Below are positions 12,401 to 25,203 of a stretch of DNA of 64,000 nt, piece by piece. Within the stretch, counting starts at the first letter, position 1, and every line of letters begins with the position of its first letter. The position numbers and the translations under genes were made by a program. The stretch comes from Sclerurus mexicanus (taxonomy: Eukaryota; Chordata; Aves; Passeriformes; Furnariidae). The stretch lies in assembly GCA_013396755.1 (NCBI GenBank), contig VWZF01007068.1:987516-1051515 (forward strand), in the 5' to 3' direction. The notes under the pieces are model-generated. The model worked only from the letters and a program-made list of their open reading frames with translations. It made no database searches and was not told where the DNA came from.

Positions 12401-15400
12401 CTCAAGATCACTCCTGAGCTTTAAAATTCTTGGTCTCCAATTTTGCCATGAAACCCACATTTTTTGTGGCTCGTTCCACAGTGGCTATCCACATTTCAAG
12501 TGGAATATATCAGAGAAGTGACTACACTTCAACAGAATGGACTTCAGAAAAAATACTAGCACCAGATCTGACAAAGCAACAGCAAACTGCAAGCCAAAAT
12601 CAGGTTAGAAAACGTGTCTGACTTCAAATAGCCAGACAAGAAAAAAATAGGTGTTAGTACCCATGGCAGAAACAATACTAAAGCAGGTAAGATCAACTGT
12701 TGTGAAACAGTGAGGAATTGGAGTGTGTGAGGTACAACATCAGAGATCAGCAAAAGTAGGGTCAATGAATTCTGTGTGTTGGGAGGTTTGTTACATGGCT
12801 ATTAAAAGGACTAGTTCTACTTGGTGTTTGTTTGCTCTGCTGAATGTTGGCTAAAGAGCAGTGGAAAGGGGAAGTGTTTTAAAGCAAAATAAACAGAACA
12901 AGTAAACAAAAATAAGTTAAACATTCACAACCGAAAGAGACTAAAGTCATCTATAGTAATAATACCAAAAAGTGTAAGAGTCAGGTATTCAAAGGGAAAA
13001 GTCAGCAGAATTCCCAGCCATGCTGCATATTCGATTTTTGTCCTACTGGAATCAGTAGCAAAATTTTCTACATATGCAATGAGTCTAAAGTTTACCATAG
13101 AGATGAAAACAGTCATTTTTAGCAGTGTTTCAATAGACAAGATGATTTGGGTCATCGTATCCTTGCTAATACAGCATCCAATTCATCTGACCAACTGTAA
13201 TCCCTCTCTGGTTTAGAGGACAACTAAACACAGGATTTTTTATAATGAATTTTTACTCATTAGTACATTCCATAACATCCCCTGCAATAGCTAAGTCACA
13301 GCAACACAGCATAGATTCTCCAAAGTAAACTACATCCTTACCTGTAACTCTCGGCAAGTAAGTCTTTTTGGAAGAACTTCAGGGGTCATACAGGGTCTAC
13401 CCTCACAAATATTCATCCAGGATTCAAAGTTTAATTTTCAGACAGCAACTTGAATTTGCTGTGCAGCAGATAACTCAGAACTGCTACATAAACTATAACT
13501 AAAAACAAACAAACAAAAACAACCCCAGAAATCGTGGATTTAATGTACAGACTGACAGTCTTACATCCCACACAGTAAATCAGAAAATGAGTTGATTTGA
13601 AAAAAGTGTAACATATGATCTTTTGCTTTAGACACTCAGGAGAAATAATAATTTTCTTACAAATCACTTATAAGAATTCTTCCTGGCCACTGACCCCAAC
13701 CATTGTTACTCATGGCAAGAATAACAAAAACCTCCTTCTAATATACATACATTTCCATTTTGTTAAGGTATGGTGATGTCCATTTCCTTCTGAAGTATCA
13801 AAAAGAAATGTAGAAGTTTTATTTCAGATTAAACTTGCTTCCCTTTTTATGTACTCCATTCCCTTTCCCATCCTCTCATCTAAAAATAAAAAATCAAACC
13901 ACAAAATTCTAAAGAATAAGTTACTTACAAGAAGAAAACTCGTGGTAGAGAAAAATACATTCACAGTATTTCAGTCCTGTTGACTGCCTCAGTCACTGGT
14001 GAGAGCATCATTCTGTAGACTATTCTTGAAAAATATTTGAAAAGAGGGACATGGAGTCAGGAATTTAAATGCTCTTGACTACTGATACACTTTGTGAATA
14101 TATCTTGAGCAAGTCAGTTAACTCCATTGTGTCTATTCCCAAAAGAATATATTAATTTTATCCATTTTTGAATAAGATTTTCAACTCATGCCTTCAAAGC
14201 CATTCCGAAAAGGACTATGGTCTTGTTTGTTACTAAAGCCAAAAGTCTTCATAGGGGCAGGTAAATTGTGATTTTCTATGGCAATATGTGACACCATTCC
14301 TTAACTAAATCATTGAAATAAAACACAGTAATTATTATGACATTATTCTAGATTCACATTGTTAATTTGTGCTTCCATGAACACAGCAGTTTAGGATTAT
14401 TTATGTTCATATACTTAACCAATTCAATACAGGAAAGTTTTTCAATGCCAAGATTTAAAAATGTTCTCTGAGCACTCCCTAGCACTTAACTCATCATAGG
14501 CCCAATTCTATTCCTTGTTCTACAAATGATATCTGGCCAAGATCCATAACAGAATTTTCTGTGTGACCTTCCTTATCTTCTTCAGCATATAAAACATTCT
14601 TGTTTATAGTACTTCGCAAAGAATAATTGCCTTTATATGAATTTACTCATGCTGAAGTTCAGCACCTCCCACACCTTACAATGTGGAAGAAGGAATGATT
14701 ATGATGTGATTCTAGCGATCCAGCAGAGACTGATGGGTCACAACAACGGTTTTCAACAAGTGACCAGCAATCCAAAGCCTGAACGACTTATCACTAGAAA
14801 TACACCTAAAAATGCCAGGAAGACAGTCCTATTGTGACAGACAGAAACTCAGTCCATCCTCCAAAGAGCTGACAAGCCATTCATCATTTGTTCAGGAACA
14901 GAAACAGAGGAAGAGGTTGTAGTGCAGGTCCCAGCAATGAAGATAGGACTCCACAATTCTGATCTCTTATGCTCAGTCTGCTCAATCATCCTGAACCCCA
15001 TAAAGAAACTCAAACATGGTTTGAAAACAGTCTGCAAGTAAATGGAATTATTTTAGTTAAGCACTCAATACAAAAGCCTCTCCCAGTAATTTTCTTATGG
15101 ATAAAGGAACCACAAAGCTTCCCTGGTAATTCTGCCATTTAAAAACAACAAGCAAGAAATGGGACAAAAATGCCACGAATGCAAACCATACAGCTGGTGA
15201 TGCTGAGAGTTACAGACCACAGTTAACTGATAGTGATGCAAACCCCTTATGCCAGAAAGCACAAATGCACATAATTAAAATCTAATGTTTGCTTTTTCCT
15301 CTGAACACAAATGCAGTATTTGTGTTTGAGCACTGGCAGTAACAACTGTGAACTATGCTATTAATGTCTGATTTAAAAATGCTTGTGGCAGGATCCTGTC

Positions 15401-16725
15401 TAGAGAAACAAAAATAAAAATGTATTCAGACAAAACAACAGTGAAAAGTGCATTAAGAAAATTAAAAGCAGTGATTACTGAAGAAAACCATGTATTCTTC
15501 TCTCAGAAAGTTATTCACATATAACTTTTCTTAAAATGGATACAAACACTGTCATTCTCAATAAGAACTAAGTTTCTGAGTGGATAGATTTTTTAAAGTA
15601 TATGCAAATTCTTGTTTTATTTAAGGGAGAAATGTAGCTCAGTACCATTTTTGCTTATTTTCCTCAAACATTTTTCAGGTTAAATAAATTGGTCCTAAAT
15701 GGTCCAGGAGTCCAGCTGCATTAATGGCTTCATTAACTCAACTTTAAGAACTTATATCTTCAAAAACATATCACAGAATTTCAGTAAGGGATGCAATGAA
15801 AATTGCTTGCAGGTTCAAGAAGCGTTTCACACCAAACTGACGCATCAATTTGCTAGACAGTCTCCTGAAATGATCTCTGGCTCTAAATTGGTGTCTGAAG
15901 GTGCATCCTTTCACTGACTATCCATGGAATTTAACTGTCTATTTTAAGTGGCTAAAGTAGAACGATATTAAATTGTTTCTTTGCCTATTCCTATTGAAAC
16001 ATTCTGTAGTGTCTGCTAATGCTATGTAAAAATCAGTCCTACCACTCAGTCCTTTCCTGCGAGATAAGCACTTTGAAATGTTCTGATGATTATTTTCTGA
16101 ATTTTTAAGGACGCACATGACTGAACACAGCCAAAACAGAGCTTGTGGAAAACCACAATCCAGGTAAGCAGAAAACATCCATCCTGTCATCTTCTTGCTG
16201 TGTGTGGGTTTCTGGCGGCTACTTCTGCAAAAGCATCCTGCCAAAATTTGTCAATTCATATTGCTATCAGTTACATTGCTTCCACTGTTAGATTGAACAA
16301 AAACAAAAACAAAATTTCACAAGATGGCACCAAATTAAATCTTGAAATGCGACAGCTCTGTTGAATCTGTAATCAAGTACAGATTTCTGTTCAGTGTTTT
16401 GGGGTTTTTTTTGTATGTTTGTTTCACTTGGGTTGTTTTGGGTGTTTTTTTCAGAAAAACACAAAGGGGCAAACCTATACTAGCCAGAAGCACTGAATGT
16501 CACCAGGTGTTCTGAAGACGGACTTTCATTCTAAATGAGTGAAGTCTGGGTACAGACCTTGTGACAGAACAAAATATCATTCTACATGCCTTCGTGAGGC
16601 CTTAGAGCAACAAGTAAAAAGATTATGAAAATTTGTACCACAGGTGGCTTTAGCTACAGGTCAGCAAGGCCTGCAATGTGTTTGTTTGTCTTAGGTTTCA
16701 CATGTGTTTGCTTGAGATGAATTAG
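9475..16725. other. Intergenic, no supported gene
   Basis: AT-rich sequence with A-rich tracts at 9846-9872 and 13500-13526. A minus-strand start-like exon at 13342-13416 with a good donor is reported as a finding. Otherwise nothing recognisable. Confidence 0.45.
16394..16452 (+). repeat. T/G-rich low-complexity tract
   Basis: Runs of T broken by short runs of G ('ttttggggttttttttg'). One of several similar tracts in the window; it carries no coding signal. Confidence 0.7.
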
Positions 16726-16726
16726 G

Positions 16727-16833
16727 GAATCAGAGAATGTCTAAAGTTGGAAGGGTTGTCCAGGGACATCTAGACCAACCCATTTGCTGAAAGCAGGATC
16801 AGCCTGGGCAGGTTACTCAGGACATCTGAATAT
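16727..16833 (-). mobile_element. CR1 LINE fragment, 3' end
   Basis: Begins 'gaatcagagaatgtctaaag' followed by 'ttggaagggttgtccaggga' and 'ccaacccatttgctgaaagc', which is the reverse complement of the CR1 3' end. The element therefore reads on the minus strand and is severely 5'-truncated, as is usual for CR1. Confidence 0.8.
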
Positions 16834-17155
16834 CTTACCTCACTCCTCCCCAACATTTATATTTTTGAAAAACCTTAAAATTCAAAGCAAATCTTGGAAG
16901 ACAAACCAAAAGCTCCTAGTTTTCACAGAACTTTAGTTTTAAGTCCTAGAGCAGAGCAGACTGACAGTCAACAGGTGTTTTCAACCCTCTGCAGGTGCAC
17001 AAACCTAAACAGGAATTATCCTTTGGAATTCAGTGCAGTATCAAACTTTACTGATAGACCTTCACTCAGAATGAAGCTGTAACTCAAGTTTGTAACAGAG
17101 CCTTATGAAAGGACTATTATGTCATCTTTTCTCATTGTTTATTTTCATTTAGAAC

Positions 17156-17330
17156 ATTGCCCAGAGAAATTGTGGATGCTCTATCCCTGGAAGTGCTCAA
17201 GGCCAGGTTGAGTGGGGCTTCAAGCAACTTGATCTTGTGAAAGGTGTCCCTGCTCATGGTGGAGGGGTGGAAGGAAAGTTCCTTCCAATCCAAACCATTC
17301 CATGATTTTTTGGAATCCTAAACATGAAAC
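17156..17330 (+). mobile_element. CR1 LINE fragment, 3' end
   Basis: Reads 'ttgcccagagaaattgtgga', then 'ctggaagtgctcaaggccag', then 'ttccttccaatccaaaccat' and ends near 'ccatgattttttggaatcc'. This is the CR1 3' terminus in forward orientation. The typical terminal ATTCTATG-type repeat has decayed. Confidence 0.85.
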
Positions 17331-20300
17331 CTATTTTCTGAATTTTCGTCCTCGGATACAACTATACAGCTCAACTTCTTATTGTCCTGCTGTGAATACA
17401 GACTGTAAGAATTTGGGTGTCATTTCCTTAATTATTCAGTCTCTTGAGAAGCTTACTTGTGTAAGGGACTTCTAACTCCCAATCTATTCAGTAAATCTAT
17501 AGTCAGGTCTGCAAATCTATGAAAAATGTGAAACGTGTCCAAGGAGGATACGAAAAAAGTAAACCTATTATTGCTAAGCTTGAATTCACTCTAGAACAGC
17601 TGGTATTTGCAATAGCAAAGCTCTGCAAACAGAAGGAAAAAACAGTGGCACATACATCAGACAGGTGTAAAATAGGCCTCATCTTTCTTCTAAACAGACA
17701 GAAGTTTCTTTTAGAACAAGAGTTAAAAATGGTTTAGGAACACAAAAAAATAAGATACCATCTTATCTAACATATCAACAGGAGTTGCTTTACTCAAAAC
17801 AAATTGTTATAGGCATAAGGTGGAGATGTATTTAGCATTGCTCCTTGACTATATTTGTGCCCTAGGGGAGGATAAAAATTTGAGATTTCAGATACACAGT
17901 AAATAGCAAACTCCTCAATTCTCCATATCACACAAGCATATATGTAATTTTCTGCCTGCACTTGAAGACAAATCCTTAGATAAAACTAAACAGAGGCACA
18001 AGCTTAAATACTTTGAATTACAATGATTTCAGTTATTAGAGATAGTTTTATTTACAGTATTATATATACTACATGTGCTGAAACCTTCCAAATTTATCTG
18101 CAAATAAAAGGAATAGTCCTCATCCACGTTATGCACTGACTCTGACACAATTATTTGCATTAAGAGGATGAAGAATGGCCTGATACTGTAAACTGGTAAA
18201 CATTGCCTGTTGCATACTTTTGTATCCATTGTCATTACCTATTGGAGAACGTAACTGGGAAGCTGAAGAATTCCTGTATCCACTGGAAGTCATGTAGCTA
18301 AATCTGTCCCTCATTTCACATAACCATATTTGACTTGAATAATACTTTTTGTAGATCAGCATCCCATAAACAAATGAACTAGCACAGAGTCCTGAACGTT
18401 TGCAGTGCTCTACCTAAGAAAATACTGTTCTCTGACAACCAACTAATTTCAAGCTGAGGACGTACTTGCCTTTTGTTTGTGTAATGTACCATGCAAGTAA
18501 GTGTCTCAAACCACTTTTTGAAAGAAAAGCTAGACCAGGGGATGTGATATAAATTCCAGAAACCCATGGTGCAAAGATACTGTCTGAGGCCAAATTCTGA
18601 TTGCTGCATCCACAAAAATAAGGTCAAAGTTAAGAGATGGGATGGCAGAAGTTAGTCTCATGCTGAATACAGTGAGGGACCCATCCACAAAGCCAGAAGA
18701 TTCTAAGGAAAAGAATGAGAGAGAAGGGAAATTGAAATACAAGCACGCAAGATATAATTTCATAATTTCACTGCCAAATCTCAGGCTGCAGAAATAGTTA
18801 GGAGGCTGAGCTTTGTCCATTTCTTTAAGCCAGATAATCCCCTTCTATTATACTTCTTGGGCCACTGTGTGTTCTCTGAAATCTCAAATATGTTTCCTAA
18901 TTTATATTGACTTACACCAGACAGCATAAATCTTCCCTAAGCCACAAATTTTTCTTGTATGCTTAGACAAACTGTAAAGCACAGGAACTTTGTTTATCAT
19001 TTAACCATGTGTTCAATGAACAGAGGAACTGCCAAAGTTTTTTTTAAGGACTTGTGCCTTTTGCAGTTTTCCCAATAACCCCCAGTTATTTGCTCTGCAA
19101 CTCCTACCTTTCACTTAAAGCAGCCAATAGAGGCATCGAAAAGGACTGATGGAAAGGTATTAGAAAGGTACACCGACGCATGATTAAACAAAATCAATTT
19201 GCACAGAAAAACAGAAGAAGAGAAAAAGACATTTTAAACAGTACCAGTAATTCCAAATACTTTATACGCGCTTAATTTTTTCAGCATTGAAAAAAACCCC
19301 AGAAATGAGATCCTATATCCCATTATTTTAGCAGCTTCTCAACACAGCTGACATAAAAGGAACATGGATTTATTTTTCATGCTGAAAAGCTTTTATTCTC
19401 ACTTTCATACAACACAGTAAATTGCCCAGAGAGTGATTTATTCTCCCCTGTGATCTCCTGAATATCCATACACACACAAAAGACGGATGCTGGCAGGCAG
19501 AGCTGTCAGTAGGAATTTCAGCAGAAGTAAATTGTTTAGTACTTATAATGGAGCATAATAGCTGTAATTTCATTTGAACTGTTCCCACTAATAAAATTAC
19601 AAGCCAAAACCCAGCCATTCATCACTGTGCAGCCGCTGGGAATTTCTCTGTGCACACTTCACCATAGAGACAGGTAACTGAGTTCTTAAAGTGCTACTAT
19701 ACCTGAAAAAATGATGAGCCAGGTCCAGCACTTTCTCTCAACAGTGAAAGACACAGCTGCATATCAACTGCAAAAGAATTTCCTACCAGTATTTAACAGG
19801 TGTTTTCACAGCTATTCCAAATCTCCAATATATATTCCAATCCTCTGCCAAAATGCAAACTAGCAATTTCAATGCATATGCAGTTAAAAACATTTAAAAG
19901 GAAACTAGAATACAAAATACGATACACAGATATGCGAATATGTATATATGCACACTGCACATTAGTTGGGCAGGAAGCATGTTCTTCTGAAGATCATTGG
20001 AGTACCGTGAAATACTACAGTTGAGACATATGAACAGACAGAAATTCAAACATATTAAATATTTGGCTAAAAACATTATTGTCATAGCAGCAGACAGTTG
20101 TTCTTCACTCAGAATTTCAGTGAAGCACCTATTAAAATGCTTTAGTTTTAGTGCTATGATTAAAACAAACTACAACATATTTTCTTGCATACAACCAGAA
20201 CGCTGTTCTGTGTTATGTACGCTCTGAGCAAAAGCACAGGATTGGCATCCATGCTATAAAGTCAGTGAAACACAGACAATTCCACAAAAAGTGCTTTGAG

Positions 20301-22964
20301 TGTCATAAAGATGACCTCTGCTGTAGTACCCTTTCTACTTAGAAACTGCTGATATAGTTGCCTCTGACAGGTTAGACTGATTAACCACTCTGCAGGAACC
20401 ACAGAGGCCTGTATGGGAACTTGGAGAGACTGAAGAGGTGAATAAGCCACTAGTTCTCTCTTTTCAGAGAAATTAGTGTTCACGTGCATCTCTCTCATTA
20501 CTGCTAATCAACCCTGATACGCATTATTTCTGCCAAACTCCCTGAGATGTATGGGTAGACTTCTGCAAACTCGTAAGAAAATATTATACACTTTACTTCC
20601 CTGTCTAGCCTACAGAAGGAAGGAAAAATGAGCTGCACATACAGGATAGGCTGTCCTGCTGGCAACTCATGGCTGATCGGGTATACGAAAACTGTGAGGG
20701 CTGTTATGAGGAAAGAAGAGCAGATGTGGTAAGAGAAGCAGCATGTAAAGAGAAAATATCCTGCCTTTTACAATAAATAATAAGAAAGTGAAAGAGTGGA
20801 GGATTGAGGCATCACAGAGAAAAGGACAATCATGAAAGCTGGCAAAGGTCCCTCAAAATACAGTATGTCATGCCTTCGAGGGGTGATATTTGTAAGGATT
20901 GATACACCCAATTATTGAATCCACTTACCTATCGCAGTAGCCACATGACAAAGATTGGAAGCAAACTCAGAGCAATCAGTCTCCATTAAAATTTGTATTA
21001 TGCCATGGAAGGTTTCTTCAGTCTTCTTGAAAGTAGGAATAGGTTGGTGCTTTCTATTTTAAGTGGGAAAAAACTATGTCATGTGTAACATTATTTCCTG
21101 TAACCAACGGAGAGCCACTTTCATTATTTTGGTAATTTTGTGTATCTGGATTCTGACTAAAATATGGACTGATTTTAAAGTCCTCCCATAAGGCTTATAT
21201 AGCATTCAGATGAAGATGAAAGCCTGTACGCTACCTTATGTATTAGCTCTAATTACCTGGTAACAGTTGTATCATGAACACACTATATAAGGATTTCTGG
21301 GCAGAAGTACCAGCATCCCCTTTGGTTACCATAATTGTGACCACAACATTAATAATATCTGTAAACCATTCTGGGCAGTTAATCTTTCATCTGGAAAAGC
21401 CACAGGAGGAAATACAGGCCACACACAGGAGGATAAGAGCACAGATGATTTTTTTTTTTTGCCATGCTATTGATAGTAATTATTCACATTTTTCAACAAT
21501 AATTATGAAATTGGAAGCTTTCATTCTCCTTGCCACTTCTTTTTGATGGTTCCTTAATACTTCATCAGGTATCATTAATCATAACAGAGGTCTGCCTGTG
21601 CAAGCAAACCTTAGCAACCAAGGTCCAAGTAACTAGATTTTCAGAGGACAGGCATTATTTTTCCTCTGCTTCTCTGGGCATTTGGTTTTTGCTTGGGGTT
21701 TTTTTGTTGGTTTTTTTGGTTTTTTTGTGGATTTTTTTGTTTGTTTGGGTTTTGGGTCTTTTTAATAATCAGCTTCATATGAGAAAAGCAGACCACTTGT
21801 TTTTTCTTATGCATATACATTTAGTGGGTATCACCTAGTATTTCTTATCTCAGGACCTAGCAGGGAACAGAAGTGATAAGGTTTCACTGGCCCTTCTAAT
21901 TAAAAGTTTTAGTGTTAGCATGAACCAGAAGTGCTTAAAACTGGATCAAGCAAATCCGTCTGGATGAACCGAAATAAACAGTTACGTAGTTGTATGAAGG
22001 AGCTAGAGCTCTTTCCTTAAATAATTTTGCTTCATTAGCAGAGGCATTGTGAAAGTTTCCAGTCAGGTTATACCTTTAGGGCATGCTTACAGGGAAATAT
22101 CTAGAAAACTGCTACAATACTCTAAAAACTCAAACCAAAAGGAGAATGAGGATTTGCTTGGGAAAATTCCCAAGTGAATACCTGAATATTTTCAGCTGGT
22201 GCCAGGCACAGTAAGTTGCATTCCCAACAAATCCAAGTGCCTCACAAGGTTTTTAGGAACCATGACCCTAATCTTTCTCTTCAATGAACCTTCCTTCAGT
22301 ATGGAGTGCCACTAACTCCCGTGCAGCTCTGTCTTCCTGCAGGCAATTCTGCACCGCAGCAAGGGTGAAATAGGGTCCCACATTTGCAAACATTTACTTG
22401 CTGCCTTTATTGTTTACCTTTGCTACTGCTCTACAAGATAGTCAAGATAAGTATCTTTCTGAATATGTGACAGGTTTGAACCTCCACAGCTTGATTTCTA
22501 ATACATCTAGGTAGCACGTTAAATAACCTAATTATATTTTTTTTCAGAAAAATCAAGCTACTCATTTATGTGCCTAAATTTAGGAGCTGGTTCAGGCATC
22601 TATTTTTACCTTTTTTTCAAAAAGAGCCTGAAATCACACCAGAAAGTGTTGTGAGTTCTTATACCCAACTTATTCTCTGGCTCCTCTAAGTGGGTATTTG
22701 GAGTCTATTATCCTGGGGGCTGTGCAAACAGATTAACCATTGAGATTGCCTAGGTGCTATATGCTACAGGAAAGCAATAAATGTGCCATACAGGCAATAA
22801 ATAGACAACATGCAATGTGCCCTTGTGCAAAGGCAGCATCCTGAGCTGTATTAAACACCACATCAGCAGCAGGTCAGGGGAGGTGGTGCTTCCCCTCTAG
22901 TCAGATGTGGCATTACCAGGTCTGTAGTGCTGTGTCCATTGCTGTGCTTTCTACTACAGGGGAC
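17331..22964. other. Intergenic, no supported gene
   Basis: AT-rich sequence. A minus-strand exon-like stretch at 20929-21025 is described as a finding. A T/G-rich tract lies at 21681-21763. I looked for FTCDNL1, the gene expected on this side of C2orf69 in vertebrates, and did not see its coding exons. Confidence 0.45.
21681..21763 (+). repeat. T/G-rich low-complexity tract
   Basis: About 80 bases made almost only of T and G, with repeated units such as 'ggtttttttggtttttttg'. It may be a degraded reverse-oriented poly(A)-like tail or slipped simple sequence. Confidence 0.75.
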
Positions 22965-23395
22965 ATGGACACACTGGAGCAAGTCCAGTGAAATGCTGGA
23001 AACGTGATTAAGAGACTGGAGTGCCTTTGTACAAAGTGAGGTTGAAAGCTGAGACTGTTTATCCTAAAGAAGAAAGAGCTCAGGGGGTGTTATCAATGTG
23101 TATAAACACCTGATGAGGTGAGTAAAGAGGACTGATCCAGACTCCTCTCAGTGGTGCCCATGACAGGATGTGAAGCAGCAGGCACAAGTTGAAACACTGG
23201 AAAGCTTAACCATCAGCAAAAGCATTTTTCTTCCCATAAGGGTCATGGAAAACTGGAATAGGATATTCTGAGGCTCAGCAACACATGGTCTTGAGAATCC
23301 CACACTAGCTGACCATGTTTTGACCGGGTGGATTGGTCTAGACCATCTCCAGAGGCATCTTCCAGCCTCAGTCCCTCCATCATTCTAAATTGCTC
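22965..23395 (+). mobile_element. CR1 LINE fragment, 3' end
   Basis: Forward CR1 text: 'agtgaaatgctggaaacgtg', 'tgaggttgaaagctgagact', 'aaacacctgatgaggtgagt', and near the end 'ggtctagaccatctccagag' followed by 'cttccagcctcagtccctcc'. This is the end of the CR1 reverse transcriptase ORF plus its 3' UTR, heavily mutated. The right edge is near 'catcattct' at 23390. Confidence 0.8.
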
Positions 23396-24796
23396 AGTTT
23401 TGAACTCCTTGGAGCACAGGCAGGAATTTCCAGAAGAATTCCAGTTTCAAAGCTTGACTTTGGAACAGACCTCTAGCTCTCCATTAGAAATACTCGACAT
23501 TAGAAATACTGTCGATATTAGTTATCTGCTAAACAAAAAAAACATTGCTGAAATGCACCTCTAATGTCAGTCTCCCAAGATATGCAAGCAATTATAACTG
23601 GAGAAGCTGTTCTGATATAGCTTTTCCAAACTGCACCACACAGCACCATCTTCTGGCGACCACAAGCTGGATTTTTTTTTTCAGGCTTTGAGAAACAAGC
23701 TTTAACCACATCAAAGATTATTCTCATTAAAAAGAAAAGAAAGTACTGTTAAGTTTAAAAATAAGCAATTTAAGACAAACATCTATAAAATACAAGTCAA
23801 CAAAAATTTTAATTGATCTCTGTTATTCCTAGAAACACATAAAGTGAAAAAATATCCTTTAAAATGTCTTACTTCATCAGGAGGGCCAGGCATCAACCTT
23901 CTTCTGACTTCTGCAAATAAAAAAAAAATAAGTATTGGTTACAACGAAAATGAAATCTCTGGTATATATCACAACATAATGTCCTTCTGAGCTTCTGTGT
24001 GGACCCTCAGTAATAAAGGCCCAAGTCTGCTTTCTGGAAGAGCCTTTGGATGAGCTTTAGAATGTTGGGAACTAAGAACTGTTTAGCTTGTTCCAGCATG
24101 AGCCCAAAGACATACTCATGAAAAGTGCAAGTGTGCCAAGTAGACCATGACCACACCATTGCTCAAACTGGATCTCCCTGAGCAGGCTGCACAGGAACAT
24201 GCAGGCTGGGACTCATACTCGGAAAATAAGTCGCTCTGAAGTATTCTGCTTGTTTCTAGTCCGCTACACTGACAAATGACCTTAATATCACCATATTTCT
24301 TTTCATTTGTTGAATTTTCCAACATGAAGAAACTAGTCAGTAGTTTGATTACTTGATAACACAAACACTATTCAACTAACTCTGCTTTCTTCACAGCTGA
24401 CTCAACTAGTGAGAGTCAGACATGGTATCTGGGAGTCTCTCAGGTTTACATAGAAGTGTTTTTAAGTAAACTAGGAAAATAAAGCAAAGGAATGAATACA
24501 TGAAGTACCAAAATGCCATACAAAACAATTAGGAGCAGTCAGGAGTAAAGACAAGGCCCTGTTTGCTTGTTTGCCACGTGAAATACACAGTTCCTCACAA
24601 CAATATATACAAAAGCCTTTCTTCCAGTGCAGTAACACAAAGTAAAGTGAGTAACTCTAAGCTACCTTTTTATATGTTGGGCTTTTTTTTTTAGTGCAAC
24701 CAACAACTTCAGGAAAGGAATGAAGCCACATACCGCTCGGGTTGGAAACTTACTGCCCTGTGCGGAGCTGAAGACACCCCATGGTGCTGTAACTAC
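23396..24796. other. Intergenic, no supported gene
   Basis: Mixed AT-rich sequence. A 38-base exon-like stretch on the minus strand at 23873-23910, with a long pyrimidine run before its acceptor, is given as a finding. Nothing else was recognised. Confidence 0.4.
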
Positions 24797-25203
24797 TACA
24801 GAAATGATTATGTGACTAATGTGTCTGTCCTGGAACAGGCAGAGATCACCAGTATCGAGGCCATGCTGCTGAGAACACTGCTGTGCTGGGCAGGGCACGT
24901 CTCCAGGATGGAGGATCACTGCCTCCCGAAGATTGTGCTCTGTGGGGAACTCACCACCGGCTGCTGCAAGAGAGGAGCCCCAAAGAGGAGATACAAGCAC
25001 TCCCTGAAACAACACCTCAGCCTTGGCCATACTGACCACCATCAATGGTCCACTCTGGCCTCCACTTGGCATTAATGGAGACACACCATCCACAACGCTG
25101 CTGCTTCCTTTGAGAACACACACAGAGTCAGTCTTGAGGAGAAAAGACAACGCAGGAAGAACCGTGCCCCTCGCCAGTAGCTGTGATGATGATGATGATG
25201 ACT
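24797..25203 (+). mobile_element. Decayed non-LTR retrotransposon tail (RTE-like), C-terminal coding part
   Basis: In one frame the sequence encodes the conserved C-terminal tail found downstream of the reverse transcriptase in RTE-like LINEs: a 'VTNVSVLEQAE' and 'TSIEAMLLRT' block, then 'WAGHVSRMEDHCLPKIVL', 'GELTTGC', 'KRGAPKRRYKHSLKQHL' and 'DHHQWSTLAS'. After an in-frame TAA at 25073-25075 the same frame continues 'WRHTIHNAAASFENTHRVSL' and 'EEKRQRRKNRA' to TAG at 25178-25180. A short (GAT)n tail follows at about 25184-25201; simple-repeat tails are usual for RTE-type elements. There is no reverse transcriptase core, so this is a 5'-truncated, inactive copy. The exact clade is inferred; AviRTE is one possibility. 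It sits directly upstream of the C2orf69 CpG-rich zone. Confidence 0.8.
25184..25201 (+). repeat. (GAT)n microsatellite
   Basis: About six GAT units directly after the stop codon of the LINE fragment; probably the element's own 3' simple-repeat tail. Confidence 0.8.

Noticed and set aside
16110..16163. 54-base plus-strand stretch between 'tttttaag' and 'ccag|gtaagc'
   Set aside because: Good splice signals but no partner exon, and it lies downstream of the only other plus-strand candidate, which is a terminal exon.
18250..18345. Minus-strand open stretch with 'FSYMTSSGYRNSSASQLRSP'
   Set aside because: Reads like protein, but the acceptor is weak and the phase does not fit the other minus-strand candidates.
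1..24600. FTCDNL1, expected next to C2orf69 by synteny
   Set aside because: I searched both strands by eye for its conserved N-terminal blocks and found none. It probably lies beyond the left edge.
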